A DNA stretch of 64,000 bases from Limanda limanda. Taxonomy: Eukaryota > Chordata > Actinopteri > Pleuronectiformes > Pleuronectidae. Location of the stretch: the NCBI RefSeq assembly GCF_963576545.1, contig NC_083648.1, forward strand, positions 25,871,373 through 25,935,372, in the 5' to 3' direction. The notes under the pieces are model-generated. The model was not told where the DNA came from, made no database searches, and saw only the letters and a program-made list of their open reading frames with translations. Positions within the stretch are counted from its first letter, which is position 1, and every line of letters starts with the position of its first letter. This document shows positions 23,692 to 34,240 of the stretch, piece after piece. Made by a program: the position numbers and the translations under genes.

Positions 23692-24558
23692 TGGATGTGG
23701 GGAATCAAGTGATGCTCGATGCAAGTTAAAAGCAATCAGTTCGGATGGTACCGGAAGACAGGTGATTTTACTTTAAAGAATAAAAGCACACACACGTTTC
23801 GTTTGCAGCAAAGGCTAAAATAAACATTTAACTAATGTATCTACAAATATAAATGTTAAAAGGAAATATCATCTGCGTTGCAATTTCCAGAACGTCTGGC
23901 TATTTTATATATTATTATTAAACTTTTAAATGTTGGCATTCTGTACTCATCTTTTGACTGAGGTTTGGTTTCACTGCATCTCTCAGTCCTGTTAATATTA
24001 CGGTTCACCCAGTATTTTCCTGTCCCCTCCCTTGTCTCTATGTTTTGGCTGTGTGTTTTGGTGGACTCACCTGAATCACATTTACCTTATCAGGTCCATG
24101 TGTAAAGCCCAGATCTAAATTGTTTCATCCAGTCATCGGTTCTGTGCTCTCGTGCTCTTGTGAGTTTTCTACTTGGAATGTTTCATCTTGCTTGTTTGTT
24201 TTATGCCTTGTTAGTAATCTGTGCTTTTCTTGTCACTCTATTGCCACTTCCCCAGAATGCCCTCTAACCCTAGTCCCTCTTTTTATTGTTGTATTCTCAT
24301 GTAAAATGTGGTCAGAGCTAATAAAAAAGTGCTAACACCATGTTCAAGTAATCGAATGCCCTGCTCTCTGTGGCTCACAGGGAGCAGGGCGATTTTTTTT
24401 GTTAATAAAAAACATGTTATGAGGCTAGTCAGAAGGCTTCTCCGATTTATGGTTGCTAAGAAAAGTAACATTTGTTTGCCTTTCCTTAAGAAGAAAACAC
24501 AAAGCAACAATGGATATACAGCAGCCATGAGCAACCGTCTTCGTTTGTTGACACAACT

Positions 24559-25170
24559 TCAATCAATCAATCAAATGTTTAACGTATAGTTCATATTCAC
24601 AAATCACAATTTGTTTCATAGGGCTTTAACAAGGTGTGACATCCTCTTCCCTTAACCCTCAACACGTGTAATGGATAACATCAGAAAGATAAAGGTATTT
24701 GCAGCATTGATCAGAACAAACAGTTCGTACCATAATGGAAGGTCAATTAATTGATGGATTATAGTCAGTAATGGAAGAGTATGTGTGTAGACATCTTATA
24801 TATCAATCTATCAATCAAATGTTATTTGTATAGCCCATATTCACAAATCCAGTTTTGTCTCATAAGGCTTTAACAGCGTGTGACATCATCTGTCCTTAAC
24901 CCTCAGCAAGAGTGAGGAAAAACTACTAAAAACCCTTTTAACAGGTAAAAATACGTAGAAACCTCAGAGAGAGCCACATGTGAGGGATCCCTCTCCCAGG
25001 ACGGACAGAAGTGCAATAGATGTCAATCGTAGGAAATCATCATTGGGATTAAAGTTTCAAACATTTTGAAGGATAACTTCAATACAATATATCAAGCAGT
25101 CTTTTTGTAATCATAGTCAACGGTCAGCAGTCACCAAGATCAGGTTCAACCATCATCATCATTATGCAGC
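24559..25170 (-). mobile_element. LINE family A tail, minus strand, two partial copies
   Basis: 'caatcaatcaatcaaatgtt' followed by 'tcatattcacaaatcacaat' begins a partial tail at 24559-24690. A second copy starts at 24805 ('tcaatcaaatgttatttgta') and continues through 'cacatgtgagggatccctct' and 'ggacggacagaagtgcaata' to about 25170. Both read 3' to 5' on this strand. Confidence 0.65.
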
Positions 25171-25550
25171 TCCTGCATTCACACCCAACCAATAACATGT
25201 ATTTTAGACAAGATCTCTACATATTGCATATTCATTTTGAATTGTTCTGCCTAACACCATTTTTATGCCACTACAGCCTGCCCACCCAATTAAATATGGA
25301 CCGCTGTCAGATGTTTCCGAAGTTCCTATCATCTTATGGGCAAAGTGGAGGGGGCAGAGTGCTATCTTAAAGCCCACGATTAAAGACCCACCAGTTCACG
25401 TTTGAAACAGATTCTCTCCACTCACCGATGCACCTGTTGAGAAGTGTAATGGCAACATTTAACCATTATACCACAATAAATATTATCTCTGCTTATGCAT
25501 ACTATTTCTTCTTGTGAAACTGTTAAGTTGACATCAGAGCCACAAATCTG

Positions 25551-25905
25551 ACTGTGCTGTCACCCTTCCACCAAGACCTTGAAGAAGGCTTCAGCATGTG
25601 TCTGTGTCTTATCTCCTGGGATTTTACTATTCACTCAGTTCACACACATAGTTCATATACATACACACACACATAGTTCACACAAACACACATAGTTCAA
25701 CTCTTCACACACACACATCTCTTCACTGCATCGGCATAAAAAGCATACGCCTGCAACTGTTTCTTTGTCATTCCTTCTGCAGAATGCTCTTCGCATGCTG
25801 TATGATTGTCAGACCTTCCTTGCAAGGAATAAAGTATACTTAAAAGACTATGATTCTCGAGTCTCTTTATTTCAGAAGTCTCACCAGGTCAAATTTCACA
25901 GAAGC
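25551..25905 (+). repeat. LTR-like block (weak)
   Basis: Contains four imperfect 'cacacacatagttca' units (25640-25720), a 'ataaaaagc' TATA-like word near 25737, AATAAAG near 25828, and ends '...aaatttcaca'. The arrangement resembles a U3-R-U5, but no flanking duplication or internal retroviral-type genes were found. Confidence 0.25.
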
Positions 25906-26215
25906 AAAGTCCGGTCGTTAGCGACTCGGTCCTGAGAAAAGTGAGGTTAACGACACTGGCAACCATAATCAATTGCATGACAGGGGCCAGAGCAGGCGAC
26001 ATCATATCTATACAGAAGGTGCTGGCTAAAGCTAAATGTAAATACAGTAAGATTGTAATTCACGTCGACAGCAATGACTCCGAGCTTCGTATGTAGGAGG
26101 TCACTAAAGTTAAAGTAGAGTCGGTCTGTGCTTTTGCAAAAACGATGTTGGACTCTTTAGTTTTCTCTGGGCCTCTTCCTAACACGACAGGTTAGGGTGT
26201 TGTCTTTTAACCGCT
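25906..26215 (+). pseudogene. LINE ORF1 esterase-like (SGNH) remnant
   Basis: One frame reads [12 protein letters not shown] ... [11 protein letters not shown] ... [15 protein letters not shown], a stop, then an in-frame continuation ending LVFSGPLPNT. That is the block order of the SGNH/GDSL esterase domain found in ORF1 of CR1/L2-type LINEs (GDS block with catalytic Ser, then an H-V-G-x-N-D block). Here the first block is SDS and the second is VDSND, and an internal TAG breaks the frame, so it is a dead fragment. The family assignment is inference from motif order. Confidence 0.55.
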
Positions 26216-27478
26216 GGCTGTTGAGGTTGGAGATAGGGCTAGGCGGTCTTTGTCTCTGTTTTTAGACAATTGGCGGATATGGAGGCATAGTTATGTGTTA
26301 AAAAATTTTCAGAGTAGGCCTACACTTGCCTGAGTATTTTTTTCTCCTTTTGAAAAGAGTTTGGTGTTTTCCTTTGTTGTAACAGGTAAAAATAGCAATA
26401 AAATGTCAAAAGCTGTCTTTATTATTGTTCTCTAATTTCATAAATGCAACAAACTATATATAACTTGTACATATAAATATATATACATATATAGATAGTA
26501 CAACAATGTATAAAACTTTATAAGCTCTGTTATCAAATATGTTTTGCAACTCCAGAAAAATTTGATTTGGGGGAAGAGGGGACAAAATGGCTATTTTTAT
26601 AGTAAAGTTAGCCTACCCCTGGTCTAGATAAACTAATAACTTTTTATTTTCCAAGATTTTTGGAAGAACACAATGTGCTTGAATGAGAAAAACAATTCTA
26701 AATGTATTTAATGGTGTAGTATTGAGGTGAAAGGATCTATTGGCAGAAATTAAATATAAAATAATCCAAGTGATGTCTTCACTACTGTGTTTCATCTAAA
26801 TTGTACAAATTATGGTCTTTACCCTAGACTGAGCCCTTTATATTTCAAAACTTTATATGTACATAGGGATCGGGTCTGGAAGGAGAGAGATATGTGAGGG
26901 GAACTCAGCTGCAATATGCAACTTCACCACTAGATATCCCCATATCCCACACACTAAATCTTTAAATGTGCAGCTGAATCCGGAATTGTCTGTGTAAATT
27001 CTGGCCCCCGATTTATGAAAATACTACACCTGCCTCTGGAGAACAACCCCCCCAAGCTAGTTTGTCATTAATATTGAACTCATTACTTTTCTCTTCTCGA
27101 CAGTCTGTCAGGTCTTGAACATGACCTGACTGACATATACAGCCAGAAGTGACCACACTGAAAGACATGTGGGTATAATGTTTAATGTGTATATTTCCTT
27201 TGACGCAGAAAAAAACGTATATATTTCCTTTGACCTGAAAACGTAGGTTTTCAGGTTGTTTGTCTGCCCCATTTTTATAAACACATGTCAAATTCTGTAC
27301 GAAGCTTCAGTTGGACTCAGAGATTAACTGAAACGATTTTGGTGACTGAGGGAAAATGTCAAGGTCACCTTCAGGGAATTTTGTTACATCCAACTCAAAT
27401 ATTCACTTCAAGGATGATTTGATTACAACTGAAAGTAGTTCATGGTCATCGACTTCATAAAAAGCCTTTTTTGCCTTG
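26216..27478. other. No gene seen
   Basis: AT-rich; 26450-26510 is a degenerate (TATA)n stretch. Short open frames (26613-26795, 27013-27291, minus) show no domain. Confidence 0.4.
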
Positions 27479-27479
27479 T

Positions 27480-27910
27480 TAATGTCACTTTTGTTGTATA
27501 ACTGAACAAAAATGCTGCCAAAGAAACAGAACAATACAAGAAGTGCAGGGAAAAATACTTAATCAACAAAGTAAACTGCTTACACTCAGACAGCTGGTAA
27601 GAGAACTCAGGTGCTCCAAAAGCTGAAACTCAAAACAGAGACACGGGAGCTGGACTGAACAGAACCAAAGTGAAGAGACCACCTGACGGACGGAATAACT
27701 GAGCCGAGGTGAAACACATGATGTCAGGTGCACACAATCACAAGATTTAAGTAACAATGACACATAGGGGGAAAAGGAAGTGAATGTCACAATAAAACAG
27801 GAAATGGCACATAATGGACATAACTTAACTGAGGTGAGGGACACACAAGGAAGGGGAAGATTAAAGTACAAATCCCAAACCACAAATATACAAAAACAAA
27901 GTCCAAACAC
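27480..27910 (-). repeat. T-rich interspersed repeat (family D)
   Basis: Same composition and word set as 12490-12925 and 32030-32490 when read on the minus strand (CT-rich tracts with 'tgtgttcacct'-like and 'ttcctgttttattgtgacat' words). The minus frame at 27563-27910 is a low-complexity reading of it. Confidence 0.4.
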
Positions 27911-28724
27911 AATAATTTTTTCATTGCCACAGGAATTAAATACCGCAACGTGGAAAATCCCAAAGTAAATTCTAAATGTTTATTTTAAAGCTTTATTGTT
28001 AAAAAAAATACTTTAAAACATGTTCGATTATCATCTTTAAATGTGGACATAATCTTGTTTCCCACAGTTTTTGCTGAGCTCTGCTTCTATTTCTATTAAA
28101 AGGACATGTAAGGCTGTTCCTGCTGTCCTTGCTCCTCCCGTCTCTTCACCGTGAGTGCAATGCATGATGGTATATATTGTTTGGTTTATGACCATTGGTT
28201 GTACAATTCTTTTCATGATGAATTGTGGGAAACAAAGAGTCAATTGCAAAGGGTAAAAAAAGATCTTTAAACAATTGAACACAACTAAAAAATGGCGAAT
28301 TCAGCATATAGTGCAGTATACAGTGATTAGTGAGGGATTTGGAACACAGCCATAGACCCACAGATGAACAGATTTGATTTCAGTGTTCGAAGGTCACGGT
28401 GACCTCATATGAGCTCAGAAAAAAAACTGAATGCAGAAATAAACTGCACAGGTTGAAGATTGCAAACAACCACAGGGCGAAAGTTTATTTCTGAGTTTCT
28501 GTTTTTGTAAATTGTCAGACAGACCTGATCCAACTGTCTTGTTGGAAACATGCAGGATGTTGTTTAATTCTTCCAGGCATTGCTGCTGTAGAGCTGCTGT
28601 TTTTGGTTGAGATTAGGAAACACACAATATGCTGGGGCTGAGTTGGTACCTGGGCCTAGAAGGACTGAATCTGAGACATGTGGTGCAAATTGTGTCTCCA
28701 TGAACAAGTCCATGTTGTTAGAGT

Positions 28725-28960
28725 CCCTTTCGCTTATCGTCCGCAGATCCAGGGCCGCGGCTGCGGCCACATCGTGGATTATGATCTGTGGATCACCTAC
28801 CAGAGATCATAATGGTGGATGCAGTATGACGGATTCTGTATCGTGCTGGCTGATCGTACTAATAATAGCGGGTCCTGTATTGTGTTGGCATCTGATAATG
28901 GTGGTGGACCATGATCTTGCTGGCTGCTGACCATGGACTATGATTGCAGCAGGACTGATT
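28725..28960 (+). repeat. LINE family A 3'-UTR minisatellite segment
   Basis: 'cttatcgtccgcagatccag' plus the following 'gccgcggctgcggccacatc' is almost identical to 17262-17306, then the 'gatcataatggtggatgc' array follows, ending 'tgctgaccatggactatg'. Only this middle part of the 3' UTR is present. Confidence 0.6.
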
Positions 28961-29004
28961 CAATATCCAGTGGGGTTACAGCATGAGGATATGCAATTGG
29001 GTAA

Positions 29005-29185
29005 TGAGTTAATTCAATTGGATTTGTTCAGCACCAAATCTTAAAATAGATTATCTCAAGGCCCTTTACATAGTGAAGTTGAAAACTTGTAAAATTATAG
29101 AGAAATCCAACAGATCCCACAACGAGCAGCACTGACGACTGTGGAGAGAAAAAACTATTTTACTAGAACTAAGAAACCTTTAAAA
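29005..29185 (-). repeat. Dispersed retroelement tail (family C), minus strand
   Basis: 'attcaattggatttgttcag' with 'tctcaaggccctttacatag' and 'ctgtggagagaaaaaactat' is the reverse of the tail described at 3990-4315. Confidence 0.5.
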
Positions 29186-32029
29186 CCAGATTCATTGTGA
29201 GCGGCCAAAGAGAAAGAGAAGAGAGAGAGAGAAAGAGAGAGAGCTCTCTCGGTCAGAACTATCTGCATAGTGAGATGCCACCAGAGATAAACGAGAAAAA
29301 TTATGTTGTTTGCATCTTTGCCTTTTTGCATTATGAGTCCCACAGAACACTGAGTATTGTCAGTAGAAGGGGAGGAGCTGGTGTTAAATTTCCCTAAATC
29401 TAACCCAGAACTAGTTCAGTTTGGTGTTATTGGTGAACACTGGCACAGACAGTCCACAGAGCAGCATCAGGATGGAAGGGATCTTCGTCGGTGTCTTGTG
29501 TCCCTCAGGTCAGTGAATTTCAGTATTTGTATGACGTCTAACAGGCAATCTTAATATAGAGATTAATTTGAGTCCTCATACATAACAAAAATAACTGGTT
29601 TCATCCTCAAGGTGCCTCACCTTCTCCACATGCCTCCCCCGTCAGTACCACTTTGTGCCTGATGCAATGAATTGGAATGAAGCTCAGAGCTAAACTGCAG
29701 AGAGACGTACACAGACCTGGCCACTATTAAAAACACTGAAGAAATGAAGAAACTTGACGACACAGTTTCTGCTGCTGGTCACAGCTCTGAGGTTTTGATT
29801 GGCCTGTACAGTCATATTGACTGGAAGTTGTCAGATGGGTTCAACCAGAGTGGAGCTGAATATAGGAGCGGGGATACCTATTCTCATAACCCAAGTAGAT
29901 TTGTAACCAGGGCTCCCTGTGTGGAAATGTACAACACTGAAATATTGGAGTATTACTGTGATAGAAAGCATGGATTTGTCTGCTACAATGGTAATGATGT
30001 GCTTTATAGTGATATTTACTTACAATATAATGTATAAAATATGATTTTGAATACCATTGTGTGATCTCAACAATCCCTCTTTTGTTCTCAAACTTAACTG
30101 CAGGAACATTAGAGGATTCTGACTTTGTGCTAGTGACTACAATGATGATTTGGTCTGAGGCTCAGAGGCACTGCAGAGAACACTATACAGATCTGGCCAC
30201 TGTGAGGAACAACACTGAGCACCTCAAGATACAGAAATTGCTGCTAGGTGTCCCATGGGAATGGTTCGGCTTGTACAGAAATCCTCGGGTGATTAACTCG
30301 TCCGCCGGGAGTGGCTCTTCATTCAAAACTGACACACTTGGATCGATGAAAGTCGTATGTGGTGTTGCAGAAAAGGGAGGAAAATGGAGGTTATTTTCAT
30401 GTGAAGAAAGAAAACCATTTGTCTGCTACAGCTTCCCAAGTGAGTGCCTGACATTAGAATAACAGTTATTGCTGGAACTGGATTTTTGACAATATTTCTG
30501 CTCTTAGTCATTCTTAAAAAATGTATGCATAAATTTATAATTTTATTAGTTGGATGATATTGTCTCATTGTCAGAATGTGGTTGTGTGAAAGTTTCATAT
30601 TCGGTGCTTAAACTCACACAAAAGAGCTATATCTCCATTTAAGAGAATTTATGTTTACAACTCATCTAATTCAACTGCAGGTTTGCTGCTGTAATGATGC
30701 TGAGATTGATATTTTTCATCGCTGTGTATACAACCTTAGTCCTTAAAGATTCAGTGTGTAGAATATAGTGAAATCTAGTGGTGAAGTTGCATGTTGCAGC
30801 TGAATACCCCTTACCCTCCCCTTCCAAACATGAAGGGACATTCATGTGCACCTGCTCCATTATTAAGTTTTAAATACAAAGGGTAAAGAAAACTAAATTT
30901 GTACAATTTAGATGATCACACTCCAGCTAAAACATCACTAGGATTTATTTAATATTCAATTCATGCCAATAGATCCCTTTCATCTAAGTTTTTCACTCTT
31001 GAACCTTTAACATATAATTTATTAGTTTTCTCTTCTGGACAGTCGGACAGGTCTTGTCTGTGATGTGACAGACACACAGCCAGAGGGATCCACGTTGAAA
31101 TATATATTAGTCTTTCTTTTTATGTCAATTCCTTTGATCACAGAAAAACATGCCGTCATGAGAATCTTATTGTATTTCTGTGTTTTGTATTTAATATTTG
31201 TGAGTTTTCTGACATGCATGATCAAACTGTCTTGTCGGCAACATGCAACCCAGAGACCAGAGGTTCCTCACTTTGTGTTTTAAACCAAAGATCTGAGTAC
31301 TTCTATCACCACAGGAATAACTCTAGGTTTCACCAAACTATACAACACATTAAACGTGTGTTTTGTTTCTCTCCTCGTTCTTTGTCTAAGCAGCAGTAAA
31401 GACGTTGGTGAAGGTGAGGGTGGAGCTACAGGACTCCTCTGTGGACCTGAATGACCCTGGTGTGAAAGAACAGATTCTGAAAAAGGCAAGTCTCCAAAAT
31501 GCACCCTGAAACATTAACTCATACACAGACCCTGGTCAGATGTATAACAGAGTTTGACAACATCAAAAAACCATGAAGTAGACAAGTGAATGTAAAAAAA
31601 CTCCAGTCACAGATGTTTTACAATGCAAAGCAGCCACAACAATGGAAAGAAGAGTTATAATCATGTTGACTGCTTTCATTAATTTTGACAGATTATTCTT
31701 CCAGGTATTGCTATGTAGTTCTTTATTTGAGACCAGGAAACATAAATCCTAATTTTGGCATGATTGCTATGTGACGAACACAAAATACATTCCAGCAGAC
31801 AAATATCTTTGTAGTTGAGCAGTGAAACGAAAGAGCAGTGTCCTTGTAAATATCATCTTTCCAATAAAGACCAAAAATGCCTCTAAAGAAAATATTTTTC
31901 TGGTCATGACTTTGCGACCTGATGCTATTTATTCTTCTAATTACGTTATTATTATTATTAATACATGAATTATTAGTTTTGTCATTAATAACATCTTTAT
32001 ATTAATTATTATCACTCTTATTGTATGTC

Positions 32030-32490
32030 ACGGTAAGTTGAGGGAGAGATGGACCCAGGATGCAGAGGTATAAAATAAAAGGTGATTTAATATAACAAAA
32101 GTCTTTTAACAAGACACAAACAAAACATGAACACTAACAGATAACTACTGGCGACAAGGCGCATGGAGAACAAGGAAAGATAAGCAGGGGAAGCTGGACG
32201 AGACAGCAGACAAGACTAACCATATATGACCACGTGTAAAAACCATAGACTGTAAAAACGAGTACAACCCAACAAGGGACAAAGGGGAACACAGAGGCTT
32301 ATAAACAGACACAGGGAAGGCAGGGGTAATTAGCCAAAGGTGCAACACATGAGGAATGGGCAAGACAATCACCAAGACAGGAAGTGACAAAACCAAGAAG
32401 CTGGAACAACACACAAGGAAAACGAGACTACAAAATAAAACAGGAAACAGAAAACCCAAAGAGACTGAAATAACAAACTAAAATGACAGA
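32030..32490 (-). repeat. T-rich interspersed repeat (family D) in the lectin intron
   Basis: Begins 'tatgtcacggtaagttgagg' and on the minus strand ends '...gcatcctgggtccatctctc'. Same family as 12490-12925. Lies in the last intron of the lectin gene. Confidence 0.4.
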
Positions 32491-32499
32491 ACATCACCC

Positions 32500-32757
32500 T
32501 TTACCCCTCTCCTCCAATCTCTCTCTCTTCTCTTCCTTCTTTTACACCCCCTCTCCTTCTTACCCCAATTTAATCTGATTCTAGAGGTTTCTTCCAGTTA
32601 ATGAGGGAGTTTTTCTCTCCACTGTCTCCAAAGTTCTGCTCGTTGTGAAAACTGTTGGATTTCTCTAAACAAGTCTTGCCCTTCTACGTAAAGTGCCTTG
32701 GATGATGTATATTATGATATATACGCTATATAAATAGAATTGAATTGACTAAAAACA
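32500..32757 (+). repeat. Dispersed retroelement tail (family C)
   Basis: CT-rich lead, then 'ctagaggtttcttccagtta', 'gtaaagtgccttggatgatg' and 'tatataaatagaattgaatt'. Inserted in the last lectin intron. Confidence 0.6.
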
Positions 32758-33167
32758 CATAACTCTTTGTCTTAGAGAGCAAAGGAATCTGTTAAAAGTA
32801 TTTCAAATATCGCCATTTTCAGCTCCAGGAAAGATTGAAGGAGAACGGACTGAGTGGCGTCACTTTGAAGTGGAAAGAAAAGGTCTTCCACAAGGAGGAA
32901 AAAGGTTCCGACAAGAAAAGAAAAACTGAGCTTTAATATTTGAATATAACTTTTATTGCATGCGCTAATGTTTTTGTTAAACTGTGCGTCTGTCTATAAT
33001 GAGCATCAGGAACTTTATACTAAGGGAATGCCATAGACCCTTACCACAGGTCAAGTCCATGTAAAACAGTATACGCTTTCATAAGACAGCACCATATATC
33101 CAGCATTAAGAAATGTAATCATGTATGCGCCCTTACTGGAATGATTGTTTGTTAAACCTATATTAAG

Positions 33168-33626
33168 TGTGTGGAAATGTAATAATAATTAAAAAAAATG
33201 CAGATAGACATCACCCGAATCTAAGGGAGTCTGGAGACAGGACCTTCTAAATCGAGTAAGGCCTGAAACAGAGGACTCTAAAACTCCAAGATTTTTAATG
33301 GTGTCAAAGTTTGACCAACAACCACTACTTTAATACATCATTAGAATTGACCCCTGACGTAACTGTAGGGGGAGACAAAGTCAACTTGGAAAGGTTTGAC
33401 ACCATTAGGTTCGAAACAAGTCAGAAGTTTTGAACCAATCGATTGGTTGAACGGGAAACAGCAGAGACGAGGATGAACAAATAAGCAGAGGGTTTGAAGC
33501 TCAGTCTTCAGTTGGGTTCCGGAGCCAGCTCGGATTTACAACTTATTAATAAAATAAACTCTACTGCATTGAACTCTGAAAATCTCCAAAGAATTATTTT
33601 AACTATTGAGACTCCAGTTATAGCAA
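33168..33626 (+). repeat. LTR-like block (weak)
   Basis: Starts 'tgtgtggaaatg' and ends '...cagttatagca', with a polyadenylation word 'aataaaataaac' at ~33547 after a 'ggttccggagccagctcgg' segment. The layout is LTR-like but lacks a proven target duplication or neighbours of a retroelement. Confidence 0.25.
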
Positions 33627-34094
33627 AGTATACGTGTTGGAATGTATTAACCAAGTATTAGACTTTTCATCTCCCACAATGCAACCTGTAGAAGAGTCTG
33701 TAGAAGAAACTGTTATTTAGACTTTATAAACAAATCCTTTGTTGTCTTACTCACAGGTTTGCAAAGGGTCAACAAATAATCACAGGTTTTTAAATGATTT
33801 CTGAATAATGTCTAAAGAATTAGTCTCACATTTAAACCCAGAAATCCAACCAGGCTGGTAAGATTAGACCACGCCTCCTGCAGCAGTAGCACTTGTGGGG
33901 GAAGATTCATGTAAAATGGAATTGGAAGACGCCACCACCAAGACTCAGTCATGAAATAAACCCTGTCCATGACTTAATTTAAAAGAGATATATGTCAGTG
34001 TGGACTAGCATTGTGTTGAACAATATACAGTAGACATTGCAGAGAATGGGCTGCACTTTACCTTGCATACTTTAAGTAGATTTACTTAGTTTTA

Positions 34095-34240
34095 CTGTCA
34101 CCATAGTGCTTGTTCATTTTGGGAATTGTTGGTTTTCTCTGTTATATTCAAGGTCTGAACCATAACACGTAGAGCGCCTAGAGATAATTTATGTTGTGAT
34201 TTAGCGCTATACAAATCAAATCAATAGAATCGAATGATGT
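34095..34240 (+). repeat. Dispersed retroelement tail (family C)
   Basis: 'gggaattgttggttttctct', 'tagagcgcctagagataatt' and 'tttagcgctatacaaatcaa' match the 3990-4315 tail. Confidence 0.55.

Larger units (their letters stand above)
29472..32936 (+). pseudogene. C-type-lectin-like gene, two CTLDs, first exon broken (probable pseudogene)
   Basis: Segments: 29472-29508 (signal-peptide start MEGIFVGVLCPS), 29612-29991 (CTLD 1), 30104-30439 (CTLD 2), 31391-31485 and 32823-32936 (tail, stop TAA). The last four join in frame (phases 1, 1, 0). CTLD 1 keeps EEMKKLDDTVSAAGH, the WIGL-like LIGLYS, and the last two Cys (YYCDRKHGFVCY). CTLD 2 keeps AQRHCREHYTDLATV, WFGLY and CEERKPFVCY. Neither shows a clear EPN/QPD plus WND calcium site, so sugar binding is doubtful. 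The tail is VKTLVKVRVELQDSSVDLND followed by a Lys-rich end, typical of fish 'macrophage mannose receptor-like' lectins, which I take to be secreted or membrane-linked immune lectins. Near 29690 the expected AQSYC reads 'cagagctaaactgc': two extra bases give a stop and shift, and exon 1 also joins exon 2 in the wrong phase. The intron after 31485 starts GCAAGT. Sequencing error at 29690 would be the alternative. Confidence 0.7.

Noticed and set aside
23515..23724. Ser/Leu- or Glu/Arg-repeat proteins at 23.6 kb
   Set aside because: Products of the GT/GA microsatellite.
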